This document shows positions 34,638 through 41,896 of a stretch of 64,000 nucleotides of DNA, one piece after another. Source of the stretch: Methylobacterium sp. CB376. Its GTDB lineage: Bacteria > Pseudomonadota > Alphaproteobacteria > Rhizobiales > Beijerinckiaceae. The translations under genes and the position numbers were made by a program. The notes beneath the pieces were generated by a model. It did no database searches and was not told the DNA's origin. It saw nothing but the letters and a program-made list of their open reading frames with translations. Position 1 is the stretch's first letter, and every line of letters starts with the position of its first letter. The DNA is taken from positions 4,167,001 to 4,231,000 of the forward strand of contig NZ_CP121648.1 in assembly GCF_029714205.1 (NCBI RefSeq). The letters are read 5' to 3'.

Positions 34638-35291
34638 TCAGGGATGCCGGTCGATCAGGTCCAGCATGGCGCTGCCCGCCTGCACGACGCCGGCGCCGAG
34701 GGCCGAGACGTGGCGCACCATCACGCGGCCGGTCTCGACGACGCGCGGCAGGGCGAGCCCCGCGAAGGAGGCGCGCTCGGTGGGCGGCGTCTCCTCCGGC
34801 CCGGCCTCCGCGGCCTGGAGAGCGGCCGGGCGGGACGGCCGGGCCTGCGCGGCCTGCAAAGCGTGGCGGGGGCTCGCCGGCCGCCTCGGGGCGGGGCGCG
34901 CGCTCAGCGGCAGGGGCTTCTCCGGGGCGGCCGCCGGCAGCGCCTCGCAGAGAGGGCCGGCCGCGGCCGGTTCGGCGGGCGCCCGTGCCTCGGCGGCGAG
35001 GGCGCTCGACACCGCGAGGGGGAATTGCCGCGCGAATTCGAGGGGGAGCGGGTGGCGCGTCAGCGCCTCGCCGCCCGCCTCGGCGGTGCGGAACGGGTCC
35101 GGGACGGGGCGCGGCGCCGCGGCGGCGGCCTGGCCGGCGGGCGGTCTGGGCGGCGCGTCGCGCCAGTAGAGCGACCCCGCGGCGAGGCAGGCGGCCACGC
35201 ACAGGGTCGGGAGGAGGGGGAGGTAGCCGAGCGTCCGCCCTCCGTCCACCGATCCCGGCGCAGCCTCGCGCCGGCCGTCGAACTCGCTCAT
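34638..35291 (-). CDS. Membrane-anchored hypothetical protein
   Basis: A 217-residue protein from the ATG at 35291 (MSEFDGRREAAPGSVDGG). One hydrophobic segment (YLPLLPTLCVAACLAAGSLYW, about 25-45) anchors a Pro/Ala-rich domain, followed by an amphipathic C-terminus (VMVRHVSALGAGVVQAG). I recognise no family. It points away from nasT, and an upstream in-frame ATG at 35315 would add eight residues. Composition is normal for the genome. Confidence 0.6.
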   Translation of the reverse strand: MSEFDGRREAAPGSVDGGRTLGYLPLLPTLCVAACLAAGSLYWRDAPPRPPAGQAAAAAPRPVPDPFRTAEAGGEALTRHPLPLEFARQFPLAVSSALAAEARAPAEPAAAGPLCEALPAAAPEKPLPLSARPAPRRPASPRHALQAAQARPSRPAALQAAEAGPEETPPTERASFAGLALPRVVETGRVMVRHVSALGAGVVQAGSAMLDLIDRHP

Positions 35292-35326
35292 GGGGCCGAT
35301 CCTCCGTTCGCTCACCCGCGCAGTGA

Positions 35327-35358
35327 GCCGCGGTTTTGCGGCCGAACCGCGGCCTTTT
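35327..35358 (+). other. Terminator-like hairpin in the nasT upstream region
   Basis: GCCGCGGTT/AACCGCGGC forms a 9-bp perfect stem around a 9-nt loop and is followed by CTTTTC. It lies in the 274-bp gap between the divergent membrane protein gene and nasT and is oriented toward nasT, so it may attenuate nasT expression. The role is inferred. Confidence 0.45.
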
Positions 35359-35565
35359 CATTGCGGCGAGGTTTCGCAGGGTCGCGCCGGCGAGGTCTTG
35401 CGAGCCCCGGGCCGCTCCCCCGGCCGATGCGGGGTTTCCGCCCCCGCCGCGCGGTGCGAGCGCGGCCCGCGGGGACGGGTCCGGCGCGGCCGAGCCGCCG
35501 AAGCACGATCCGACTTCCGTCCGATCCCGACCGCCCCGGCCCGACATTTGCCTCTTGCGCCCGGC

Positions 35566-36186
35566 ATGCCCGACCCTGTGACCAATGCCCCGCTGACCTC
35601 CCCCGACCAGAGCCTGACCATCGCGGTCGTCGACCCGAGCCGGGCGCGCGCGGCCGTGCTGGAGGAGGGCCTGCGCAACCTCGACGGCGCCCGCGTCGTC
35701 GTGATTCCCGACACGGTCGACCTCCTCGACAGGCTCTCGGCCCTGGCGCCCGACGTGGTCGTCATCCACCTCGAGAGCCCGAGCCGCGACCTCCTGGAGC
35801 AGCTCTTCGGCGTCTCCCGCCTGGTCGAGAAGCCGGTCGCGATGTTCGTCGACCGCAGCGACACCGCCATGATGCAGGCCGCGGTGGATGCGGGCATCTC
35901 GGCCTACATCGTGGACGGGCTCAAGGCGGACCGGATCAAGCCGATCATCGAGGTGGCGATCCTGCGCTTCAACGCCTTCGCGCGGCTCCAGCGCGAACTG
36001 GCCGAGGCCCGCAACGAACTCGCCGACCGCAAGCTCATCGACCGCGCCAAGGGCATCCTGATGAGCGCCAAGGGCCTGTCGGAGGACGAGGCCTACAAGC
36101 AGCTGCGCCGCAAGGCCATGAACGAGAAGCGCAAGATCGTGGACATCGCCCGCGCCATCGTCACCGCCGCGGACCTGCTCGGATGA
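35566..36186 (+). CDS. nasT: ANTAR-domain response regulator / antiterminator NasT
   Basis: A 206-residue regulator: receiver-like domain (about 18-130; LTIAVVDPSRARAAVLEEGL, VSRLVEKPVAMFVDRSD), a coiled linker, then an RNA-binding ANTAR domain (about 140-200; RAKGILMSAKGLSEDEAY, ALRITNDN-like helices absent, ending IARAIVTAADLLG). NasT binds paired hexaloop hairpins in nitrate-gene leaders and prevents termination; NasS sequesters it until nitrate or nitrite is bound. The stop overlaps the nasS ATG. Target hairpins are visible at 37533-37576. Confidence 0.92.
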   Translation: MPDPVTNAPLTSPDQSLTIAVVDPSRARAAVLEEGLRNLDGARVVVIPDTVDLLDRLSALAPDVVVIHLESPSRDLLEQLFGVSRLVEKPVAMFVDRSDTAMMQAAVDAGISAYIVDGLKADRIKPIIEVAILRFNAFARLQRELAEARNELADRKLIDRAKGILMSAKGLSEDEAYKQLRRKAMNEKRKIVDIARAIVTAADLLG

Positions 36187-37187
36187 GGTTCCAGCTCGGA
36201 TACGTCCCGCTCACGGACGCCGCCACCGTCATCGCGATGGCTGAAGGCGGCTTCGCCGCCCGGGAAGGCCTGCGCGTCGAGCTCGTGGCCGAGCCCTCCT
36301 GGGCGACCCTGCGCGACAAGCTCGCCCTCGGCCTCCTCGACGGCGCCCACATCCTGGCGCCCCTCGCCCTCGCGAGCCATCTCGGCCTCAGCGGCCCGCC
36401 CGCGAGCCTGATCGCCCCGGCGGCGCTCGGCCGCAACGGCAACGCCGTCACCCTGTCGCTTCCCCTCTGGGAGGCGATGCGCCCGGACGGCGAGGCCCTG
36501 CCCGAGGTGGCCCGCGCCCTCGCCGCCCTGGCCGGAGCGCGGGCCGCGGCGGGGCGGCCGCTCACCTTGGGGACCGTGCATCCCTTCTCCAGCCACACCT
36601 ACCAGCTGCGCCGGCTGCTCGCCCTCGGCGGCTGCCGCCTCGACCAGGTCCGGCTCGTCGCCGTGCCGCCGCCGCGGACCGTCGAGTCCCTGCGCCGGGG
36701 CCTGATCGACGGCTTCTGCGTCGGCGCGCCCTGGAACAGCGTCGCGGTGGAGGCCGGGGTCGGGCGCATCGCCGCCCTCGGCGTCGATCTCGCGCCGGAT
36801 TGCCCCGAGAAGGTGCTGGCGCTGCCGGCCGAGCTGGAGGAGCGGGCGCCGCCGCTGCTGCGCGCCCTGCGGGCGGCGGCGCGCTGGTGCGGGGAGCCGG
36901 GCAACCGGCCCGACCTCGCCCGCATGCTCGCGGCGCCGCGCCACCTCGGCCTCGACCCCGACCTGATCCTGCGCGGGCTCGCCGGGTCGCTGCAGCTCGC
37001 GCCCCGGGGCGCCGCCCCGCGCGCCGCGCCCGACTACCTGACCCTCGGGGAGGAGGTCCTGGCCTTCGACATGGGGGCGATCGACTGGATCCTCGCCGAG
37101 ATGGAGGCCTGCGGCCAGTTCGCCGCGCCGCCCGCCGCCCGCGCCCAGGCGGCGGCCCTGCCCAGGCCCGACCTGCTGGCCGCCTGA
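36183..37187 (+). CDS. nasS: Nitrate/nitrite sensor NasS (NrtA-like, cytoplasmic)
   Basis: A 334-residue protein homologous to the periplasmic nitrate-binding proteins NrtA but without a signal peptide (MRFQLGYVPLTDAATVIAMA). DGAHILAPLALASHLGL, SSHTYQLRRLLALGG and GFCVGAPWNSVAVE match the ligand-binding core. NasS binds NasT and releases it when nitrate or nitrite is present. The ATGA overlap with nasT fits a two-protein sensor made in equal amounts. Confidence 0.92.
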   Translation: MRFQLGYVPLTDAATVIAMAEGGFAAREGLRVELVAEPSWATLRDKLALGLLDGAHILAPLALASHLGLSGPPASLIAPAALGRNGNAVTLSLPLWEAMRPDGEALPEVARALAALAGARAAAGRPLTLGTVHPFSSHTYQLRRLLALGGCRLDQVRLVAVPPPRTVESLRRGLIDGFCVGAPWNSVAVEAGVGRIAALGVDLAPDCPEKVLALPAELEERAPPLLRALRAAARWCGEPGNRPDLARMLAAPRHLGLDPDLILRGLAGSLQLAPRGAAPRAAPDYLTLGEEVLAFDMGAIDWILAEMEACGQFAAPPAARAQAAALPRPDLLAA

Positions 37188-37255
37188 GCATCATTCGCCG
37201 AGGCGGTCGCCGGTCCGGGGGCGGTCAAGGACGCGAGAGCGAGAGGCGCGGCAGA

Positions 37256-37345
37256 CTTGCCGCACGCGGTCTTGCCGCACGCCTTCTTGCCCCACGCCTT
37301 CTCGCCCCACGCCTTCTCGCCCGACGCCATCTTGCCCGACGCCGT
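37256..37345. repeat. Six 15-bp tandem repeats between nasS and nrtA
   Basis: Six contiguous units of CTTGCCSCACGCCTT type with a few substitutions. Both strands are open through the repeat, simply because the unit is a multiple of three; no start signal or conserved product is seen. It lies about 190 bp upstream of the sigma-54 promoter. Confidence 0.8.
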
Positions 37346-37358
37346 TCTGCTCAGCGCG

Positions 37359-37384
37359 CAGGCAGGCCGGCGGCCTGCCTGTTT
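37359..37384 (+). terminator. Probable terminator of nasTS
   Basis: CAGGCAGGCC-GGC-GGCCTGCCTG is a perfect 10-bp stem followed by TTT. An additional outer 7-bp pairing (TCAGCGC at 37351 with GCGCTGA at 37395) is possible. Confidence 0.6.
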
Positions 37385-37407
37385 GGCAGACAGGGCGCTG
37401 AGGATTT

Positions 37408-37421
37408 GTGCAGCGCAGCAC
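37408..37421. promoter_or_regulatory. Candidate NtrC-type activator site
   Basis: GTGCAGCGCAGCAC has inverted half-sites GTGC and GCAC, about 85 bp upstream of the sigma-54 -24 box, where an enhancer-binding protein such as NtrC would be expected. The match to the NtrC consensus is partial. Confidence 0.35.
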
Positions 37422-37501
37422 GGGGCGGCGCCCGGTGGCCGGTCCCGTGCCGGATCGGCTGGAATCGATCCAGATCAATGACTTGGGCGGGTCGACGAGA
37501 G

Positions 37502-37519
37502 TTGGCACGGGATCTGCTT
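37502..37519 (+). promoter_or_regulatory. Sigma-54 (RpoN) promoter of the nitrate assimilation operon
   Basis: TTGGCACGGGATCTGCTT has the invariant GG (37504-37505) and GC (37516-37517) exactly 10 bp apart and the full TGGCACG block. Transcription should start near 37529, just before the first ANTAR hairpin. It implies nitrogen control through an enhancer-binding protein. Confidence 0.85.
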
Positions 37520-37532
37520 TGAAAAGATCGAG

Positions 37533-37576
37533 CCCGTCAGCGCCGACGGGATCTCACCGTCAGCAAGGCCGCTGAC
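37533..37576 (+). promoter_or_regulatory. Tandem ANTAR (NasT) RNA hairpins in the nrtA leader
   Basis: Hairpin 1 (37533-37550) is CCCGTC-AGCGCC-GACGGG and hairpin 2 (37559-37576) is GTCAGC-AAGGCC-GCTGAC. Each has a perfect 6-bp stem and a six-base loop with A at position 1 and G at position 4, the published hallmark of ANTAR targets, with an 8-nt linker. NasT binding should prevent the downstream terminator from forming. Confidence 0.88.
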
Positions 37577-37595
37577 CCGACTCTCCGCTGGAGCC

Positions 37596-37637
37596 CCGCC
37601 TGCCGGGGCCCGGACGAGCTTGGGCAGCGGTTTTTTT
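37596..37637 (+). terminator. Intrinsic terminator in the nrtA leader
   Basis: CCG(C)CTGCC pairs with GGCAGCGG just before seven T residues (37631-37637). The 3' arm CAGCGG can also pair with CCGCTG of hairpin 2 (37569-37574), so terminator and antiterminator folds compete. It ends about 50 bp before the nrtA start. Confidence 0.8.
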
Positions 37638-37687
37638 CGTTTCGGCAACGCGGGCGCCGCCCGCAAGGACGACAGGAGCGGGACACG

Positions 37688-38983
37688 GTGTCGATCGGCA
37701 GGGGTGACCACACGACGCGTCGCGGCCTTCTGAAGGGGGCGGCCGCCGCCCTCTCGCTCACCGCCGCCGCCAGGGCCGCGCTGCCGGGCGGGGCCTTCGC
37801 GCAGGGGACGGGGCCCGAGGTGAAGGGCGCCAAGCTCGGCTTCATCGCGCTGACCGACGCGGGCCCGCTCTTCGTCGCCAAGGAGAAGGGCTTCTTCGCC
37901 AAGCACGGCATGCCCGAGGTGGAGGTGCTCAAGCAGGCCTCCTGGGGCACCACCCGCGACAACCTCGTCCTCGGCTCCGAGGGCAACGGCATCGACGGCG
38001 CCCACATCCTGACGCCGATGCCCTACCTGATCAGCGCCGGCCGGGTGACCCAGAACAACGTCCCGGTGCCGATGCACATCCTCGCCCGGCTCAACCTCAA
38101 CGGGCAGTGCATCTCGGTGGCCAAGGAGTACCTCGACGCCAAGGTGGCGCTCGATTCCAAGGTCTTCCGGGTCGCGACCGACAAGAAGAAGGCCGCCGGC
38201 AAGTCCGTGAAGGCCGCCATGACCTTCCCGGGCGGCACCCACGACCTCTGGATCCGCTACTGGCTGGCGGCCGGCGGGATCGATCCGGACCGCGACATCG
38301 AGACCATCGTGGTGCCGCCGCCCCAGATGGTGGCGAACATGAAGGTCGGCACGATGGATTGCTTCTGCGTCGGCGAGCCGTGGAACGCCCAGCTCGTCCA
38401 GCAGGGGCTCGGCTACACGGCGCTCACCACCGGCGAGCTCTGGAAGGACCATCCCGAGAAGGCCTTCGCCATGCGGGCGGACTGGGTCCAGAAATACCCG
38501 AACGCCACCCGCGCCCTGCTGATGGCGGTGATCGAGGCGCAGCAATGGTGCGACCGGCCCGAGAACCGGGACGAGTTCGCCGCCATCGTGGCCAAGCGCC
38601 AGTGGATCAACATCCCGGTCGGCGACGTCGCCGGGCGCATGAAGGGCACCATCGATTACGGCGACGGCCGGGTCGTGAAGGACAGCCCCTTCGTGATGAA
38701 GTTCTTCCGCGACCACGCCTCCTATCCGTTCCAGTCCCACGACCTCTGGTTCCTCACCGAGGACATCCGCTGGGGCAAGTTCGAGCCCCAGACCGACACC
38801 AGGGCCCTGATCGCCAAGGTCAACCGCGAGGACCTGTGGCGCGAGGCGGCCAAGGCGCTCGGCGTGAGCGCGATCCCGGCCTCGACCTCGCGGGGCAGGG
38901 AGACCTTCTTCGACGGCAAGGTCTTCGATCCGGCCGATCCGGCCGCCTACCTGTCCAGCCTCAGCATCAAGAAGGTGGCGTGA
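37688..38983 (+). CDS. nrtA: Nitrate ABC transporter substrate-binding protein, Tat-exported
   Basis: A 431-residue periplasmic nitrate-binding protein. The N-terminus carries a twin-arginine signal (TTRRGLLKGAAAALSLTAAA) with cleavage likely near FAQG. The mature part has KLGFIALTDAGPLFVAKEKG, SWGTTRDNLVLGSEGNGIDGAH and GGTHDLWIRYWLAAGGIDP, matching NrtA/NasF. The GTG start has GACAGGAG upstream. It is the first gene after the NasT-controlled leader; its TGA overlaps nrtB. Confidence 0.93.
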   Translation: MSIGRGDHTTRRGLLKGAAAALSLTAAARAALPGGAFAQGTGPEVKGAKLGFIALTDAGPLFVAKEKGFFAKHGMPEVEVLKQASWGTTRDNLVLGSEGNGIDGAHILTPMPYLISAGRVTQNNVPVPMHILARLNLNGQCISVAKEYLDAKVALDSKVFRVATDKKKAAGKSVKAAMTFPGGTHDLWIRYWLAAGGIDPDRDIETIVVPPPQMVANMKVGTMDCFCVGEPWNAQLVQQGLGYTALTTGELWKDHPEKAFAMRADWVQKYPNATRALLMAVIEAQQWCDRPENRDEFAAIVAKRQWINIPVGDVAGRMKGTIDYGDGRVVKDSPFVMKFFRDHASYPFQSHDLWFLTEDIRWGKFEPQTDTRALIAKVNREDLWREAAKALGVSAIPASTSRGRETFFDGKVFDPADPAAYLSSLSIKKVA

Positions 38984-39849
38984 TGGCCCTCGGAACCTCC
39001 ATCGGCGGCCTCGCCGCCGCGCGGCGGAAGGGGGAGGCGTCGCGCGGCCCCCTCGTCACGGCGGCGGGCCTGAGGGCCCTCGCGGCCCGCATCGTGCCGC
39101 CCCTCGTGGTGCTCGGCCTGTTCCTGCTCGTCTGGCAGGTGCTCTGCGACCGGCCCGGCGCCGGCCTGCCCGCCCCGTCGCGGGTGATGAGCGAGGCCTG
39201 GCCGATCATCTCCGACCCGTTCTTCGACAATGGCGGCACCGACAAGGGGCTGTTCTGGCACATCGTGGCGAGCCTGCAGCGCGTGGCGCTCGGCTTCGCG
39301 CTCGCCTCCGTGGCGGGCGTGCTGCTCGGCACGCTGGTCGGCCAGTCCGAATGGGCCATGCGCGGCCTCGACCCGATCTTCCAGGTGCTGCGCACCATCC
39401 CGCCCCTCGCCTGGCTGCCGCTCTCGCTCGCGGCCTTCCGGGATGGCCAGCCCTCGGCCATCTTCGTGATCTTCATCACCTCGATCTGGCCGATCATCAT
39501 CAACACGGCGGTCGGAATCCGCAACATCCCGCAGGATTACCGCAACGTCGCGTCGGTGCTCCGGCTCAACGCCTTCGAGTTCTTCGGCAAGATCATGCTG
39601 CCCTCGGCGGCGCCCTACATCTTCACCGGTCTTCGCATCGGGGTCGGCCTGTCGTGGCTGGCGATCGTGGCGGCCGAGATGCTGATCGGCGGCGTCGGCA
39701 TCGGCTTCTTCATCTGGGACGCGTGGAACTCCTCGCATATCAGCGAGATCATCGTCGCCCTCGTCTATGTCGGCGTGATCGGCTTCGTCCTCGACCGCGT
39801 GGTCGCCGGGATCGGGCAACTCGTCACCCGCGGCACCGCCAGCGCCTGA
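38983..39849 (+). CDS. nrtB: Nitrate ABC transporter permease
   Basis: A 288-residue inner-membrane permease with about six helices and the ABC-permease EAA-like loop (NVASVLRLNAFEFFGKIMLPSAAP). TIPPLAWLPLSLAAFRDGQP is typical for NrtB/SsuC-type permeases. It overlaps the nrtA stop by one base (TGATG) and precedes nrtD by 13 bp. Confidence 0.92.
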   Translation: MALGTSIGGLAAARRKGEASRGPLVTAAGLRALAARIVPPLVVLGLFLLVWQVLCDRPGAGLPAPSRVMSEAWPIISDPFFDNGGTDKGLFWHIVASLQRVALGFALASVAGVLLGTLVGQSEWAMRGLDPIFQVLRTIPPLAWLPLSLAAFRDGQPSAIFVIFITSIWPIIINTAVGIRNIPQDYRNVASVLRLNAFEFFGKIMLPSAAPYIFTGLRIGVGLSWLAIVAAEMLIGGVGIGFFIWDAWNSSHISEIIVALVYVGVIGFVLDRVVAGIGQLVTRGTASA

Positions 39850-39862
39850 GGAGCCCCGCGCC

Positions 39863-40657
39863 ATGAGCCACCTCGTCCTCTCGAATGTCGGCATCAGCTT
39901 CACGCGGGCCGGGCGCACCACGGAAGTGCTGCGCGACGTCAACCTCTCGATCGCCAAGGGCGAGTTCGTCTCGCTGATCGGCCATTCGGGCTGCGGCAAG
40001 TCGACGGTGCTCAACATCGTGGCGGGCCTGCTGCGCGCCTCGACGGGCGGCGTCCTGCTCGACGACCGCGAGGTCAACAGCCCCGGTCCCGAGCGGGCCG
40101 TGGTGTTCCAGAACCACTCGCTCCTGCCCTGGCTCACCGTGCGGGAGAACGTGGCCCTCGCGGTCGACAAGGTGCTGCGCGCCAGGAAGGGCCGGGCGGA
40201 GCGGCGCGACTGGGTCGCGCACAACCTCGCCCTCGTGAACATGACGCACGCGGCCGAGAAGCGCCCGCACGAGATCTCCGGCGGCATGAAGCAGCGCGTC
40301 GGCATCGCCCGGGCGCTCGCCATGGAGCCGAAGGTGCTGCTGATGGACGAGCCCTTCGGCGCCCTCGACGCCCTGACCCGGGCCCATCTCCAGGACCAGC
40401 TCATGGAGATCCACCTGCGCCTGCGCAACACCGTCATCATGATCACCCACGACGTGGACGAGGCGGTGCTCCTCTCCGACCGCATCGTGATGATGACGAA
40501 CGGCCCCTCCGCCACGATCGGCGAGGTCCTGGCCGTGCCGCTCGCCCGGCCGCGCCGGCGCCTCGACCTCGTCGAGGACCCGACCTACACGCATGCCCGC
40601 GCGGAGGTGCTGGAATTCCTCTACGCCCGGCACGCCAAGCCGGCCCTCGCCGCCTGA
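39863..40657 (+). CDS. nrtD: Nitrate ABC transporter ATP-binding protein
   Basis: A 264-residue ATPase: Walker A GHSGCGKSTVLN, Q-loop VVFQNHSLLPWLTV, signature EISGGMKQRVGIARAL, Walker B KVLLMDEPFGALDA, and switch HDVDEAV. A single ATPase subunit without the NrtC-type fused binding domain, as in many proteobacteria. It drives nitrate/nitrite import with NrtA and NrtB. Confidence 0.92.
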   Translation: MSHLVLSNVGISFTRAGRTTEVLRDVNLSIAKGEFVSLIGHSGCGKSTVLNIVAGLLRASTGGVLLDDREVNSPGPERAVVFQNHSLLPWLTVRENVALAVDKVLRARKGRAERRDWVAHNLALVNMTHAAEKRPHEISGGMKQRVGIARALAMEPKVLLMDEPFGALDALTRAHLQDQLMEIHLRLRNTVIMITHDVDEAVLLSDRIVMMTNGPSATIGEVLAVPLARPRRRLDLVEDPTYTHARAEVLEFLYARHAKPALAA

Positions 40658-40667
40658 GGCCGGGACG

Positions 40668-41885
40668 ATGCAGGAACGCCTCGTCGTGGTCGGCAACGGC
40701 ATGGCCTCGCTCCGCTTCCTGGAGCGGCTGACCGAGCGCCAGGGCGGCCGCTACGCGGTGACGGTCGTCGGCGCCGAGCCGGTGGCGGCCTACAACCGCG
40801 TGCTGCTCTCCTCGCTGCTCGGCGGCGAGGTCGACGAGGCCGCCTGCACCTTCCGCGGCCTCGACTGGTACGCCGATCACGGCATCACCCTGGTCACCGG
40901 CGCGCCCGCCACCGCCATCGACCGGGAGTCCCGCACCGTCCGGGTCGGGGAGGGGCTCGTCCTCCCCTACGACCGGCTCGTCCTCGCGGTCGGCTCGGTG
41001 CCGATCCGCCTGCCGAGGCCCGGGATGGACCTCCCCGGCATCGTCACCTTCCGCGACCTCGCGGACGTGGCGGCGATCCGGCGCGCCGCCGCGCCCGGCG
41101 CCCGCGCGGTGGTGATCGGCGGCGGCCTGCTCGGGCTCGAAGCGGCGGTCGGCCTCGCCCGGCTCGGCGCCGAGACGACGCTCCTCCACGTGATGGACCG
41201 CCTGATGGAGCGCCAGCTCGACCACGCCGCCGCCGACCTCGTGAGACGGGCCATCGAGGCGCGCGGGGTGCGGGTGCGGCTCGGGGCCGACACCGCCGCG
41301 GTCGAGGGCGAGGGGCGCGTCGAGGCCCTGCGCCTCGCCGACGGCGCGACGATCCCGGCCGACCTCGTCGTCCTGTCGGTCGGGGTGCGGCCCTCCACGT
41401 CGCTCGCCGCCGCCTCGGGCCTCGCGGTCGGGCGCGGCATCCGGGTCGACGACCGGATGACCACCTCCGACCCGTCCGTCTTCGCCCTCGGCGAGTGCGC
41501 CGAGCACCGGGGCATGACCTACGGCCTCGTCGAGCCGGCCTACGAGCAGGCCGAGGTGCTGGCCCGCCACCTCTGCGGCGAGGCGGCCGCCTACGCGGGC
41601 ACCGCCCTCTCCACCAGCCTGAAGGTCTCCGGCCTGCCGGTCTTCTCGGCCGGGCTCGTGGACGTGCCGGAGGGCGCCGAGGCCGTGACCTGGAGCGATC
41701 CGGCGGCGGGGCTCTACCGCAAGCTCGTCATCGCCGAGAACCGCCTCCTCGGCGCGGTCTTCGTCGGCGACGTCGCCGAGCAGGGCTGGTGCAAGGCCCT
41801 GATCCGCTCGGGCGAGCGCCTCGCCCGCGCCGACCGGGACGACCTGATCTTCGGTCGCCCGGCTCCCCAACCCCTCGCAGCGTGA
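40668..41885 (+). CDS. NirB-like FAD/NAD(P)H oxidoreductase of the nitrate assimilation pathway
   Basis: A 405-residue pyridine nucleotide-disulfide-type oxidoreductase equivalent to the N-terminal FAD/NAD half of NirB. Motifs: RLVVVGNGMASLRFLERL, YNRVLLSSLLGGE, the NAD fold ARAVVIGGGLLGLEAAVGL, and VFALGECAEHRG. The siroheme half of NirB is absent; the siroheme enzyme is the separate next gene. It probably passes electrons from NAD(P)H to nitrate or nitrite reductase. Sometimes labelled nasB or nirB in related loci; I leave the symbol open. Confidence 0.8.
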   Translation: MQERLVVVGNGMASLRFLERLTERQGGRYAVTVVGAEPVAAYNRVLLSSLLGGEVDEAACTFRGLDWYADHGITLVTGAPATAIDRESRTVRVGEGLVLPYDRLVLAVGSVPIRLPRPGMDLPGIVTFRDLADVAAIRRAAAPGARAVVIGGGLLGLEAAVGLARLGAETTLLHVMDRLMERQLDHAAADLVRRAIEARGVRVRLGADTAAVEGEGRVEALRLADGATIPADLVVLSVGVRPSTSLAAASGLAVGRGIRVDDRMTTSDPSVFALGECAEHRGMTYGLVEPAYEQAEVLARHLCGEAAAYAGTALSTSLKVSGLPVFSAGLVDVPEGAEAVTWSDPAAGLYRKLVIAENRLLGAVFVGDVAEQGWCKALIRSGERLARADRDDLIFGRPAPQPLAA

Positions 41886-41896
41886 AGGAGCGCGCA

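Noticed and set aside
35290-35565. An N-terminal extension of NasT by about 90 residues
   Set aside because: The extension is Arg/Gly/Pro-rich without domain features. The ATG at 35566 starts just before the receiver domain, as in known NasT.
37256-37345. CRISPR array
   Set aside because: Units are contiguous 15-mers without spacers and no cas genes are present. The same holds for the 12-, 15- and 16-bp repeats elsewhere.
37191-37508. Open frames through the 15-bp repeats with EKAWG- or GVGRE-type pentapeptide repeats
   Set aside because: They follow from the repeat length being a multiple of three. No RBS, and they would overlap terminator and promoter elements.
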